DNA of 64,000 nt from an uncultured Paracoccaceae bacterium (GTDB lineage: Bacteria; Pseudomonadota; Alphaproteobacteria; Rhodobacterales; Rhodobacteraceae). The notes beneath the pieces were generated by a model. The model was not told where the DNA came from. It did no database searches and saw nothing but the letters and a program-made list of their open reading frames with translations. Of this stretch, positions 21,578-31,437 are shown in pieces. Each line of letters starts with the position of its first letter. Position 1 is the stretch's first letter. The stretch lies in contig CANMTD010000001.1 in assembly GCA_947500775.1 (NCBI GenBank), positions 496,001 to 560,000 on the forward strand. The letters are read 5' to 3'. The position numbers and the translations under genes were made by a program.

Positions 21578-22258
21578 ATGTCCAAGCCGCCCGAAACCGC
21601 CCTGTACCCGCCGGTGAAAACCTTTCTTGAGGCGCAGGGCTATGAGGTCAAGGCCGAGGTCGGCGCCGCCGATGTGATGGCCTGCCGCGCCGAAGAGGAC
21701 CCGGTGATCGTCGAGTTGAAGACCGGCTTTTCGCTCAGCCTGTTTCATCAGGGGATCGACCGGCAGGCGGTGACCGATCTGGTCTATATCGCCGTGCCGC
21801 GCGGGGCGGGCGCCCGGTTTGCCAAGGCGCTGTCTGACAACAAGGCGCTGTGCCGCCGGTTGGGGCTGGGCCTGCTGACGGTGCGCCTGTCCGACGGGCT
21901 GGTGGAGCCGCATCTGGACCCTGCCCCCTATCGTCCGCGCCCGTCGAAACAACGCAAACAGCGGCTGTTGCGCGAATTCGCCCGGCGGGTGGGCGATCCG
22001 AACACCGGCGGCGCCACCCGGGTGGGGCTGATCACCGCCTACCGGCAGGACGCGTTGCTGTGCGCGGGGTTTCTGGCAGACAACGGCGCCAGCAAGGGCG
22101 CGGTGGTGGCGCGCGCCACCGGGGTGGCCCGGGCAACGCGGATGATGGCCGACGATCACTATGGCTGGTTCGAACGGATCGCGACGGGCGTTTACGACCT
22201 GACGCCGCTGGGCAGGACGACCCTTGCCGCCTATGCCGACCAGATGCCGGACCCCTAG
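21578..22258 (+). CDS. DUF2161 family PD-(D/E)XK-like protein
   Basis: 226 residues. The N-terminal half reads LYPPVKTFLEAQGYEVKAEV, then a D in AADVMAC and VIVELKTGF, which together form the E-x-D-x-ELK arrangement of PD-(D/E)XK nucleases. The C-terminal part is helical and basic (SKQRKQRLLREFARR). DUF2161 members are annotated as putative phosphodiesterases with no known substrate. Divergent from ppaC, followed by the groESL promoter region. Confidence 0.78.
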   Translation: MSKPPETALYPPVKTFLEAQGYEVKAEVGAADVMACRAEEDPVIVELKTGFSLSLFHQGIDRQAVTDLVYIAVPRGAGARFAKALSDNKALCRRLGLGLLTVRLSDGLVEPHLDPAPYRPRPSKQRKQRLLREFARRVGDPNTGGATRVGLITAYRQDALLCAGFLADNGASKGAVVARATGVARATRMMADDHYGWFERIATGVYDLTPLGRTTLAAYADQMPDP

Positions 22259-22282
22259 GCCGGATTTATCCGATGCATTGTG

Positions 22283-22310
22283 TTGACTCTGCGATCCGCT
22301 CTCCTTAAAT
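22283..22310 (+). promoter_or_regulatory. sigma-70-type promoter of groESL
   Basis: TTGACT at 22283-22288 and TTAAAT at 22305-22310 are spaced by 16 bases. The CIRCE operator begins 10 bases further downstream, the position expected for HrcA repression at the start site. Confidence 0.65.
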
Positions 22311-22319
22311 CCCCGTGTG

Positions 22320-22346
22320 TTATCACTCGCCACATGTGAGTGCTAA
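22320..22346 (+). promoter_or_regulatory. CIRCE operator (HrcA binding site)
   Basis: A 9-9-9 inverted repeat: TTATCACTC at 22320-22328, a 9-base spacer, and GAGTGCTAA at 22338-22346. It differs from the consensus TTAGCACTC/GAGTGCTAA by a single base in the left arm. It lies 37 bases before groES. HrcA repression of groESL in unstressed cells is the established role. Confidence 0.92.
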
Positions 22347-22383
22347 CGACATGGATAAACCTTGAACGAAGGAGCGTTCCAAG

Positions 22384-22671
22384 ATGGCATTTACTCCGCT
22401 GCACGACCGGGTTCTGGTCGAACGCGTTGAAAGCGACGAGAAAACCTCCGGTGGTCTCATCATTCCCGACAGCGCAAAAGAAAAGCCTGCCGAAGGTCTG
22501 GTGGTTGCTGTTGGCGCTGGCCTTAAAGACGAAGACGGCGATCGCATCGCCATGGACGTCAAAGAAGGCGACAAAATCCTGTTTGGCAAATGGTCCGGCA
22601 CCGAAGTCACGCTTGAGGGCAAAGAGCTGCTGATCATGAAAGAGTCCGACATCATGGGCATCATCGCCTAA
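22384..22671 (+). CDS. groES: co-chaperonin GroES
   Basis: 95 residues, the ring lid of the GroEL chamber. It begins [20 protein letters not shown] with the mobile loop [13 protein letters not shown], and ends with the strand [25 protein letters not shown] is just upstream of the ATG. First gene of the groESL operon, controlled by the CIRCE site in front of it. Confidence 0.98.
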   Translation: MAFTPLHDRVLVERVESDEKTSGGLIIPDSAKEKPAEGLVVAVGAGLKDEDGDRIAMDVKEGDKILFGKWSGTEVTLEGKELLIMKESDIMGIIA

Positions 22672-24363
<1,692 letters not shown>

Positions 24364-24387
24364 GCCACCCCGGTCTTCGGACATTCG

Positions 24388-24417
24388 AAGGGCCCGCAGC
24401 GATGCGGGCCCTTTTGC
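24388..24417 (+). terminator. intrinsic terminator of groESL
   Basis: 11-bp stem AAGGGCCCGCA (24388-24398) pairing with 24403-24413, a GCGA tetraloop, then TTTT-G. Immediately downstream of groEL. Confidence 0.88.
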
Positions 24418-24490
24418 GTTGCTGCGGTCCGCAAATCGTGCCGGTCCGCTTTGAGCCGTTTAGTCCACGCCATCAAAGACAGGCCACTTG

Positions 24491-24567
24491 CCTGAGCCTT
24501 GGCTCAGGCAGCGCCCGAACCGCCCCCACGGGGCGGGCGCTTTACGCCCACCCCTCGGTTCGGGCGC
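24491..24567. repeat. structured dispersed repeat, copy A
   Basis: In the 230-base gene-free stretch between the groEL terminator and the SDR gene. It has a short hairpin CCTGAGCC-TT-GGCTCAGG (24491-24508), then a perfect 12-bp inverted repeat (24511-24522 with 24556-24567) that encloses further small GC-rich hairpins (CGCCCC/GGGGCG and GGGCG/CGCCC). About 45 central bases are nearly identical to 58881-58925. The remainder of the gap (24568-24651) contains another GC-rich hairpin around CCCGC-AAA-GCGGG but no gene. Confidence 0.75.
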
Positions 24568-24651
24568 GGTGGGTCCTTGCTGGATGGACAGGCAGGCGGG
24601 TCCCGCAAAGCGGGGCGGCGATTGCGGGCAGCCCCATTTTAGGTTGGCGGA

Positions 24652-25521
24652 TCAGGCCGCGGGGATCATCGGGCGCAGCATGTCGATCAGCTGTTGCTGG
24701 GGTTCCGCGCTGGTTTCGTTGATCCGGATCAGGCCCATATCATCGCCGACGGTGACGCGCATCGGGGGCGGCGTTGTCATGGCCACGATTTCGGCAATCC
24801 GGGCGGCGACATTGGCGGCGTCGTTCACATCCTGATTTTCGGCAAACATCGAGGTGAACATCTGCAGGAAATTGCCCGGCCCGGCGGCCAGCCCGGCATA
24901 GCTGTTGATGCAGTTCACATCGCTGGGGGCAGGCGGGTTTGACACCAGATCGGTCGCGTGCCCGCCGGGTTCGACGATGGTGGTGCTGATGCCCAGCGGC
25001 CCGATTTCATAGCTGAGCGATTCGGCATAGCCTTCCAGCGCCCATTTGCTGGCGCAATACAGGCCGAAGAACGGGATGGCCACGCGCCCGGCGGTCGAAC
25101 TGAGGTACAGCAACTGCCCGCTTTTGCGCCCACGCATAGAGGGCAGGACCGCCCGCGTGCAGCGCATGACGCCCAGCAGGTTCACCTCCAGACACCGGGC
25201 GGCGTCTTCGGGGGTGTAGGCCTCGGTCAGGCCGACCGGCATGACGCCTGCGTTGTTGATCAGTGTATCCAGCGGCGCGCGCGCCTCGATCATGGACACG
25301 GCGGTGTGGACCGAGGCGTCGCTGGTGACGTCCAGATCAACCGGGATCACCGAAAGCTGTGCGTCGCGGGCCCAATCGGCTAGGGTTTCGGCGGTGTCGG
25401 CATTGCGCCCGGACAGATCGCGCATACCGGCAAAGACGGTATGTCCCGCCTGTGCCAGTTCCTTGACTGTCAAAAGGCCGATGCCACGGCTGGCGCCGGT
25501 CACAAGTATCGTTTTCGTCAT
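24652..25521 (-). CDS. short-chain dehydrogenase/reductase
   Basis: 289-residue classical SDR. Cofactor motif TGASRGIGLLTV at the N-terminus, NNAG at about 90, catalytic Ser in LYLSSTAGR and YCASK (Tyr-x-x-x-Lys) followed by the PGG region. Long C-terminal part as in classical ketoreductases. NADP versus NAD and substrate are not decided by the sequence. Fifteen bases after the MarR gene in the same direction, so third gene of a monooxygenase-MarR-SDR operon. Confidence 0.92.
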   Translation of the reverse strand: MTKTILVTGASRGIGLLTVKELAQAGHTVFAGMRDLSGRNADTAETLADWARDAQLSVIPVDLDVTSDASVHTAVSMIEARAPLDTLINNAGVMPVGLTEAYTPEDAARCLEVNLLGVMRCTRAVLPSMRGRKSGQLLYLSSTAGRVAIPFFGLYCASKWALEGYAESLSYEIGPLGISTTIVEPGGHATDLVSNPPAPSDVNCINSYAGLAAGPGNFLQMFTSMFAENQDVNDAANVAARIAEIVAMTTPPPMRVTVGDDMGLIRINETSAEPQQQLIDMLRPMIPAA

Positions 25522-25536
25522 GGGGTATGTCCTGTT

Positions 25537-25980
25537 TTACTGTGCATCGGGCGACGGGCCCTGTTGCAGGATGTGGAAATAGTCGGGCAGCAGGCGGTCC
25601 AGCGTCTGCGCGCCCTTTTCGGTGATCCTGATGGGTTTGGCGCGGCCATCGGTCGATGCTGTGGCATAGGCAATCAGCCCGTTGCGCAGCAGGGTCTTGA
25701 TGGTCGTGCTTAGAACCGGTTTCGAGACATCCAGTTTCCCCGCGATCTCTGACGCCAGATGGCTGTCGCGGGTTTTGTCGCGGTGCAGGATGATCAGGAT
25801 CAGGAACTGGGTTTGCGACAGCCCGTGACCGGACAGGTATTTTTCGATCCTGCGGATCAGCAGGCTGGCGTCGCGCAGCATCCCCAGCCTGCTTTGCGTC
25901 AGCGAGACATCGACATGATCGTATTGCCGGGCATAGCCTTCGATCATGTCCCGGGTGGGCAGGTCTTTGAGGAAAAACAT
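25537..25980 (-). CDS. MarR-family transcriptional regulator
   Basis: 147 residues with a winged helix: LSQTQFLILIILHRDKTRDSHLASEIAGKLDVSKPVLSTTIK is the recognition region (about 62-103; key helix DVSKPVLSTTIKTL) and the wing is STDGRAKPIRITEKG. The start ATG at 25980 shares one base with the stop of the monooxygenase gene (TGATG), so the two are translationally coupled. It is probably the local regulator acting on the palindrome at 26287-26302. The inducer may be an aromatic or quinone-like compound, judged only from its neighbours. Confidence 0.88.
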   Translation of the reverse strand: MFFLKDLPTRDMIEGYARQYDHVDVSLTQSRLGMLRDASLLIRRIEKYLSGHGLSQTQFLILIILHRDKTRDSHLASEIAGKLDVSKPVLSTTIKTLLRNGLIAYATASTDGRAKPIRITEKGAQTLDRLLPDYFHILQQGPSPDAQ

Positions 25981-26273
25981 CAGGCGACCGGCGCCATTTT
26001 GACGATGACCAGCGGTTCGCGCAGCCAGGTCTGGTACAGGTCGAAGACCTCTTTCGTGTAGGGCTGGGCATGGTGAAATTCCAGCGCGGCGGGATCTTCC
26101 CACAGTTCGACAAGGCAGAAACTGCCGGGGGCGGTCAGGTTGCGGTGCAGTTCGAACCGGTGGCATCCGGGTTCCGCCAGGGTGGGCGGAATGACCGCCT
26201 GCACCGCGCGCAGGGCATCGTCAAAATATTCGGGTTTCGGGGTGATCGTCGCAAAAAGGGCAAGGCGGGTCAT
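25980..26273 (-). CDS. putative quinol monooxygenase (ABM domain)
   Basis: 97 residues forming a ferredoxin-like antibiotic biosynthesis monooxygenase fold, as in YgiN. It has PKPEYFDDALRAVQAVIPPT, then EPGCHRFELHRNL, FCLVELWEDPAALEFHH and a C-terminal strand. Such small proteins act on quinols or bind related ligands without cofactor. First gene of the operon with MarR and the SDR, behind a palindromic operator. Confidence 0.88.
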   Translation of the reverse strand: MTRLALFATITPKPEYFDDALRAVQAVIPPTLAEPGCHRFELHRNLTAPGSFCLVELWEDPAALEFHHAQPYTKEVFDLYQTWLREPLVIVKMAPVA

Positions 26274-26286
26274 GGCGGCTCCAATC

Positions 26287-26302
26287 AGTTAGGATGCTAA
26301 CT
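26287..26302. promoter_or_regulatory. palindromic operator candidate for the MarR regulator
   Basis: AGTTAG-GATG-CTAACT is a 6-4-6 inverted repeat beginning 14 bases upstream of the monooxygenase start. The arm length and site position fit MarR-family autoregulation. No other dyad of this quality was seen in the 87-base gap. Confidence 0.6.
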
Positions 26303-26360
26303 ATATGTCGGGCCGGACCCGTTTCAAGCAATGCGGCCGGTTTTTTTGAACTCCGGGGGG

Positions 26361-27017
26361 CTATCCCCGCTGGCGCAGCATCTGCAGGTGCAATCCGATG
26401 GGCGGCAGGAACAGCAGGACGAACCCAAGCTGCACGTAGCACAGCAGCATCATCGGTATCCACAACACCGCGATGATCAGCCCGACGCCGCCGCTGATCT
26501 GTGTCGCCAGACGGCCGGGCAACAGGCGCAGCAGCAGCAGTTGAAACAGCTTGCCGCCGTCCAGCGGCATCACCGGGATCAGGTTGAAGAGCGCCAGAAA
26601 GATGTTGATCCAGGCCAGGCTTTCGACCACCCAGGCCAGATCGCCGGGCGGCAGGTTCGGCGCCACCAGACTGGCCAGCGCCCACAGCGTCAGGTTCACG
26701 ATCGGCCCCATCGCCACGATCAGCTCATCCTCGCGCGTGCTGGTCGATCGGCTATGTTCGCAAAACCCGCCGCCGCCATGGATCATGATCCGCCGCACCG
26801 GAATATTCTGGATCATACAGCCCCAGGCGTGCCCCAACTCGTGCAGGAAGATCGACCCGAGGATCAGCGCCAGAAAGATGATGTCATAGTACAGCTCTAT
26901 CGGGTCGCCGGTGAAGGAAATGAAGATCAGCGCCAGGAACAGGATGCTGGACCCGATCTGGACCGGAATGCCAAAGGGGCCGCGAAACTGGAAAATGACG
27001 TTTGAATCGGAAAACAT
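26361..27017 (-). CDS. site-2 protease family zinc metalloprotease (M50)
   Basis: 218-residue integral membrane protein with about six hydrophobic segments. The zinc motif HELGH is in a membrane helix (near 59-63) and the second catalytic motif NLIPVMPLDGGK is near 142-153. This is the compact type without a PDZ domain, similar to SpoIVFB/Rv-type S2Ps. The substrate is not evident. It stands alone, divergent from phnM and upstream of the monooxygenase operon. Confidence 0.9.
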   Translation of the reverse strand: MFSDSNVIFQFRGPFGIPVQIGSSILFLALIFISFTGDPIELYYDIIFLALILGSIFLHELGHAWGCMIQNIPVRRIMIHGGGGFCEHSRSTSTREDELIVAMGPIVNLTLWALASLVAPNLPPGDLAWVVESLAWINIFLALFNLIPVMPLDGGKLFQLLLLRLLPGRLATQISGGVGLIIAVLWIPMMLLCYVQLGFVLLFLPPIGLHLQMLRQRG

Positions 27018-27171
27018 GACTCACCCGGGGTTGTGGCGCTGTATGGGCACAACTGATGGGGGAAACGCGGCGATTGAAAGACCTGTCCGGGGAATAACTG
27101 CAAAGGTGTTGCAGGTTGGGCCGCGCCTGCGCCATCTTGCCTTTGGGCGGCACCCTATGCCAGATGCGGCC

Positions 27172-28308
27172 ATGACCACGCTGAGTTTCGAAAACGCCGA
27201 TATCTTGCGCCCGGATGGGGTGGAACGCGGGACCCTGTCCTTTGCGGGCGAGGTGCTGACCGAGGACGGCGGGCGGGCCGTCGATCTGAGCGGATGCCTG
27301 ATCCTGCCCGGCATCGTCGATCTGCACGGCGACGGGTTCGAACGCCATCTGGCGCCGCGCCGGGGGGCGATGATGGATCTGGCGGCGGGGTTGCAGGCGG
27401 TGGATGCCGAACTGGCGGCCAATGGCATCACGACGGCGGTTCTGGCGCAGTTCTATTCCTACGAAGGCGGGATGCGCCGCGCCGATTTCGCCGAACGCAT
27501 GGTGGCGGCCCTTGGCGAAACCCGTCCGGCGCTGTTGACGGATATGCATCTGCAACTGCGGCTGGAAACCCATATGATCGACGATTACCCGCGGGCCGAG
27601 GCGCTGATCGCGGGCGCGGGGATCAGATATGTGGTGTTCAACGATCACCTGCCGCATGACGCGCTGGCCGCGGGCAAACGCCCGCCGCGCCTGACCGGGC
27701 AGGCACTGAAAAGCCGCCGCAGCCCCGAGGCGCATCTGGCGCTGTTGCACGAATTGCACGGCAACAGCGCACGCGTCCCCGCAGCATTGGCCGCCCTGGC
27801 TGCGCGGCTGACCGCGCAGGGCGTGCAACTGGGCAGCCATGACGACAGCACCCCCGAACAGCGCGCCGGGTTCCGCGCGATGGGCGCCACAATCGCCGAG
27901 TTTCCCGAAACCCACGCCGTTGCCGTGGCTGCCCGCGCCGCGGGCGACCCGATCATCCTGGGCGCGCCCAACGTGATGCGCGGCGGCTCGCACGCGGGCA
28001 ATGTCAGCGCGACCGATCTGGTGGCCGAGGGGCTGTGCGATGCGCTGGTGTCGGATTACCACTATCCCTCGCTGCGCCACGCGGCGCTGAAACTGGGACA
28101 GGGCGATGCGGGGCTGGCGGCGGCTTGGCGGCTGGTGTCGGAACGCCCGGCGGAAATACTGGGGCTGTCCGACCGGGGCCGCCTGATGCCGGGGCTGCGC
28201 GCCGATCTGCTGATCCTTGACCGCGCCACCGGGCGGATCGGGGCCACGATCTGCGGCGGGCGGATCACCTATGCGGCGGGGGCGATCGCGCATCGGCTGT
28301 GGGGGTGA
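27172..28308 (+). CDS. phnM: alpha-D-ribose 1-methylphosphonate 5-triphosphate diphosphatase
   Basis: 378-residue amidohydrolase-fold protein. The PhnM-specific form of the metal motif is DLHGDGFERHLAPR near residues 50-63, followed by NDHLPHD and GSHDDSTPE. The C-terminal LMPGLRADLLILD is shared by amidohydrolases. In the C-P lyase pathway PhnM releases diphosphate from the triphosphorylated intermediate. No phnGHIJKL genes are near, so it may serve a cluster elsewhere or another sugar-phosphonate. Start at 27172 chosen; ATG at 27157 is in frame and possible. Divergent from the site-2 protease. Confidence 0.85.
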   Translation: MTTLSFENADILRPDGVERGTLSFAGEVLTEDGGRAVDLSGCLILPGIVDLHGDGFERHLAPRRGAMMDLAAGLQAVDAELAANGITTAVLAQFYSYEGGMRRADFAERMVAALGETRPALLTDMHLQLRLETHMIDDYPRAEALIAGAGIRYVVFNDHLPHDALAAGKRPPRLTGQALKSRRSPEAHLALLHELHGNSARVPAALAALAARLTAQGVQLGSHDDSTPEQRAGFRAMGATIAEFPETHAVAVAARAAGDPIILGAPNVMRGGSHAGNVSATDLVAEGLCDALVSDYHYPSLRHAALKLGQGDAGLAAAWRLVSERPAEILGLSDRGRLMPGLRADLLILDRATGRIGATICGGRITYAAGAIAHRLWG

Positions 28309-28381
28309 TGCGGCGCGGATCACATCCGTTACACAAAGCTGTTGGTGGTGCCTGCCGGGCCGCCGTGTCACTGTGCGCGCC

Positions 28382-29242
28382 ATGAAGATATTCCTGCTGA
28401 CCGCCCTGACCATGACGGCCTTTGCCGCCAATTCGATTCTGAACCGGGCGGCCTTGACCGATGGCGCCATCGGGCCGGGCAGTTTCGCTGCGCTGCGTCT
28501 GGCCGCCGGGGTGATCATGCTGATGATCCTGCTGGGCCTGCGCGACCGGAAACGTCCGCGCCTGCAGGCGCCGCAATGGATCGCCGTGGCCGGGCTGGTA
28601 GCCTATATGCTGGGGTTCTCCTTTGCCTATATCAGCCTTGAGGCGGGTCTGGGCGCGCTGATCCTGTTCGGCGGGGTGCAGATCACCATGTTCGCGGGCA
28701 CGGTTCTGCAGGGCGAGCATCCGCCGGCGCAGCGATGGCTGGGCGCGGCGGTGGCCTTTGGCGGGTTATGCGTGCTGTTCTGGCCGTCGGGCGCCAACGC
28801 GCCGCCGCTGCTGGGGGCCGGGTTGATGGCGCTGGCCGCCCTTGGCTGGGGCATCTATTCGCTGCAGGGGCGGGGCGTGACCGATCCGCTGGCGGCGACG
28901 GCGGGGAATTTCCTCTATGCGCTGCCCTTTGCGCTGGTGGCGCTGGTGCTGGTGTCGCGGGGCGAAGGCGCGACCCCGGCCGGCATCGGTCTGGCGATCC
29001 TGTCGGGGGCTGTCACCTCGGGGATGGGATATGCGCTGTGGTATGCGATCCTGCCGCGGCTGGGGGCGACGGTGGGCGCGCTGGCGCAGCTTTCGGTGCC
29101 GGTGATCGCGCTGGTGGCCGGGGCGGTTCTGTTGGGCGAGGGGATCACGGCGCGCGCGGTGCTGGCCGCCGCGCTGGTGCTGGGCGGTATCGCGGTCGGG
29201 GTGCGCGCACCTCAGCGCAGGATCGGTTCCAGCGGGTCATAG
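28382..29242 (+). CDS. DMT-superfamily (EamA) transporter
   Basis: 286 residues with ten hydrophobic helices in two repeated EamA halves. The first half begins LTAFAANSILNRAAL-like and the second LMALAALGWGIYSLQGRG, each with the family's small-residue and proline pattern. Metabolite exporters and permeases both occur in this family, so the substrate is open. Its last 31 bases overlap the end of the convergent Nudix gene. Confidence 0.85.
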   Translation: MKIFLLTALTMTAFAANSILNRAALTDGAIGPGSFAALRLAAGVIMLMILLGLRDRKRPRLQAPQWIAVAGLVAYMLGFSFAYISLEAGLGALILFGGVQITMFAGTVLQGEHPPAQRWLGAAVAFGGLCVLFWPSGANAPPLLGAGLMALAALGWGIYSLQGRGVTDPLAATAGNFLYALPFALVALVLVSRGEGATPAGIGLAILSGAVTSGMGYALWYAILPRLGATVGALAQLSVPVIALVAGAVLLGEGITARAVLAAALVLGGIAVGVRAPQRRIGSSGS

Positions 29243-29661
29243 GCAAGCCCGCCATCGCCCCAGGCCACATCCGGCAGGCTGTCGGGTTTGAACCGGATAT
29301 CCGCCATCTGATCGCGGGCAAAGAACCGGCGTCGGGTGACGATGCCTTCGGGGTCCTGCCAATGGTCCGACAGGGTGCCGGTGATCAGCGTGCAGCGGAA
29401 ATACACATCGACCTGATGAAAGCCGCTGGCGGGGTCGTGAAACTCATTCACCAGACAGGGCGCGCCGACGTCGATGCCAAGGCCGGTTTCCTCATGCACT
29501 TCGCGTTTCAGGTTGTCGGGCAGCGAGGTGCCGGGATCGGCCCCGCCGCCGGGCGCGCACCACAGATCGCTTTGACCGCCGGGATAGGCGTTGACCAGCA
29601 ACAGGCGGGCGTCATGGATCAGCAGGGCGCGAACGGCAAGGCGCGGCGGTTTCGGTGTCAT
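29212..29661 (-). CDS. Nudix hydrolase
   Basis: 149 residues. The catalytic core REVHEETGLGI supplies the metal-binding glutamates of the Nudix box, preceded by WCAPGGGADPGTS. The first glutamate of the usual GX5E element is replaced by Thr. Substrate of this general group varies (ADP-ribose, GDP-mannose, oxidised nucleotides) and cannot be told here. It overlaps the 3' end of the EamA gene by 31 bases in convergent orientation. Confidence 0.86.
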   Translation of the reverse strand: MTPKPPRLAVRALLIHDARLLLVNAYPGGQSDLWCAPGGGADPGTSLPDNLKREVHEETGLGIDVGAPCLVNEFHDPASGFHQVDVYFRCTLITGTLSDHWQDPEGIVTRRRFFARDQMADIRFKPDSLPDVAWGDGGLAYDPLEPILR

Positions 29662-29739
29662 GGGCGCACCCTGCCGTCTGCGGCGGGGTCAGGCAAGCCT
29701 GACCTCGTAAGCGCAGGCATCGCGCCCTAAGTTTCAGGG

Positions 29740-30462
29740 ATGCGCTACGTCCTTGCCCTGATCCTGTGCCTGTTGCCCGCCGCCGCATTCGCCGATTGCG
29801 TGGTCCTGTTGCACGGGCTGGCGCGCGGCGCCGGGTCCTGGCTGGTGATGGAGCACGCGTTGCAGGCCAAGGGGTACACGACCGTCAATCAGGCCTATCC
29901 GTCGACCGAGGCCCCGGTCGAAGACCTGGTCGGCGCGGTCGGCGCGGGCGTGGATCAATGTGCCGCCGATCAGCCGGTGCATTTCGTCACCCATTCGATG
30001 GGCGGCATTCTGCTGCGGCTTTGGCTGACCGACCACCGCCTCGAAAATCCGGGCCGCGTGGTGATGCTGGGCCCGCCCAATGCCGGATCGGAGCTGGTGG
30101 ACAAGCTGGGCGGGCTGTGGCCCTTTCAATGGATCAACGGCCCGGCGGGGGCGCAACTGGGCACGGGCGATGACAGCCTGCCCAACCAGTTGAGCCCTGC
30201 CGATTTTCCGCTGGGGGTGATCGCCGGGCGGGTGTCGCTGAACCCGGTCTATTCGGCGATGATCGAAGGGGCGGATGACGGCAAGGTCTCGGTCGTATCG
30301 ACCCATCTGCAGGGGGCGCAGGATCATATCACCCTGCCCGTGACCCATACGCTGATGATGAACAATCCGCGCGTCATCCTGCAGGTTCTGGCCTTTCTGG
30401 AGACCGGCGCCTTTACCGACGATCCGGGGCTGGTCGGGGCGTTGAAACAGCTGGCGCCTTAG
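29740..30462 (+). CDS. secreted alpha/beta-hydrolase, lipase/esterase-like
   Basis: 240 residues with a signal peptide (about 1-18, AAAFADC). The oxyanion region is [14 protein letters not shown], the nucleophile elbow THSMGG near 88-93, and a candidate catalytic His is in PVTHTLMM near 205-212. The triacylglycerol-lipase/PGAP1-like pattern suggests a lipid or acyl-ester substrate in the periplasm. The Cys after the signal (FADCVVLL) is not in a strict lipobox, so lipidation is doubtful. Gene stands between the Nudix gene (divergent) and a class IV aminotransferase. Confidence 0.84.
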   Translation: MRYVLALILCLLPAAAFADCVVLLHGLARGAGSWLVMEHALQAKGYTTVNQAYPSTEAPVEDLVGAVGAGVDQCAADQPVHFVTHSMGGILLRLWLTDHRLENPGRVVMLGPPNAGSELVDKLGGLWPFQWINGPAGAQLGTGDDSLPNQLSPADFPLGVIAGRVSLNPVYSAMIEGADDGKVSVVSTHLQGAQDHITLPVTHTLMMNNPRVILQVLAFLETGAFTDDPGLVGALKQLAP

Positions 30463-30510
30463 CGCATGGTGGCCCCGGGGGCCAGACGCGCCCCGCAGAT
30501 CGGGGACGCC

Positions 30511-31434
30511 ATGACCACCACCACCCACGACGCCGAAGAAGACATCCGCAACCGCGACATAAAGATCTACGTCAACGGGGCGATCGTGCACCGGGACGAC
30601 GCCAAAGTGTCGGTCTATGACAGCGGTTTCATGCTGGGCGATGGCATGTGGGAAGGCATGCGGCTGTATGACGGGCAGTGGGCGTTCTTCGACGATCACA
30701 TGGACCGGTTCTTCGATTCCTGCAAAGCGGTCAGCCTGGACATCGGCATGGACCGGGCGGGCATTCTGGACGCGCTGACCCGCACGGCGGCGGCCAACGG
30801 CATGCACAGCGACGTGCATTGCCGCCTGATGCTGACGCGCGGGGTCAAGGTGAAACCGTTCCAGCACCCGTCGCTCAGCCGGTCGGGTCCGACCATGGTG
30901 ATCATCATGGAACATTCCAGACCGGCCGATACGCTGCACGCCAAAGGTATCCGTCTGGCCACCGTCCCGCAGGTGCGCGGCCTGCCCACCAGTCAGGATG
31001 CCAAGTTCAACAGCCATTCGAAACTGAACTGCGTGATCGCCTGCCTGCAGGCCGAACAGGCGGGCGCGGATGAGGGGCTGATGCTGGACCCGCATGGGTT
31101 CGTGAACACCACCAACGCCTGCAACTTCTTCATCGTGCGCCGGGGGGCGGTCTGGACCTCGACCGGGGATTACTGCATGAACGGGGTGACGCGGGCCAAG
31201 GTGATCGATCTGTGCCGCGCCAATGATATCCCGGTCTTTGAAAAGAACTTTTCCCTCTACGAAGCCTATGGCGCGGACGAGGCGTTTCTGACCGGCACCT
31301 TCGGCGCGCAGACCCCGGTGGCCGAGATCGACGGCAAACCCATCGGCGACGGCAATCGCCCTGTTATGGCGCGCATCCGGCAGCTTTATAAGGCGCTGAT
31401 CGATCAGGATATCGCGGCGCGAAAGGCGGGCTGA
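30511..31434 (+). CDS. class IV aminotransferase (D-amino acid/branched-chain type)
   Basis: 307-residue PLP enzyme. It opens IYVNGAIVHRDDAKVSVYDSGFMLGDGMWEGMR, has the PLP lysine in FNSHSKLNCVIAC, and the cofactor-binding NTTNACNFFIVR and GVTRAKVIDLC segments. This pattern places it with D-amino acid or branched-chain aminotransferases. The usual Glu of the EA-x-x-N motif is replaced by Thr in NTTNACN, so specificity is uncertain. ATG at 30511 gives the conserved start; an upstream GTG/ATG extension is unlikely. It converges on purK with a 3-base gap. Confidence 0.86.
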   Translation: MTTTTHDAEEDIRNRDIKIYVNGAIVHRDDAKVSVYDSGFMLGDGMWEGMRLYDGQWAFFDDHMDRFFDSCKAVSLDIGMDRAGILDALTRTAAANGMHSDVHCRLMLTRGVKVKPFQHPSLSRSGPTMVIIMEHSRPADTLHAKGIRLATVPQVRGLPTSQDAKFNSHSKLNCVIACLQAEQAGADEGLMLDPHGFVNTTNACNFFIVRRGAVWTSTGDYCMNGVTRAKVIDLCRANDIPVFEKNFSLYEAYGADEAFLTGTFGAQTPVAEIDGKPIGDGNRPVMARIRQLYKALIDQDIAARKAG

Positions 31435-31437
31435 GCG

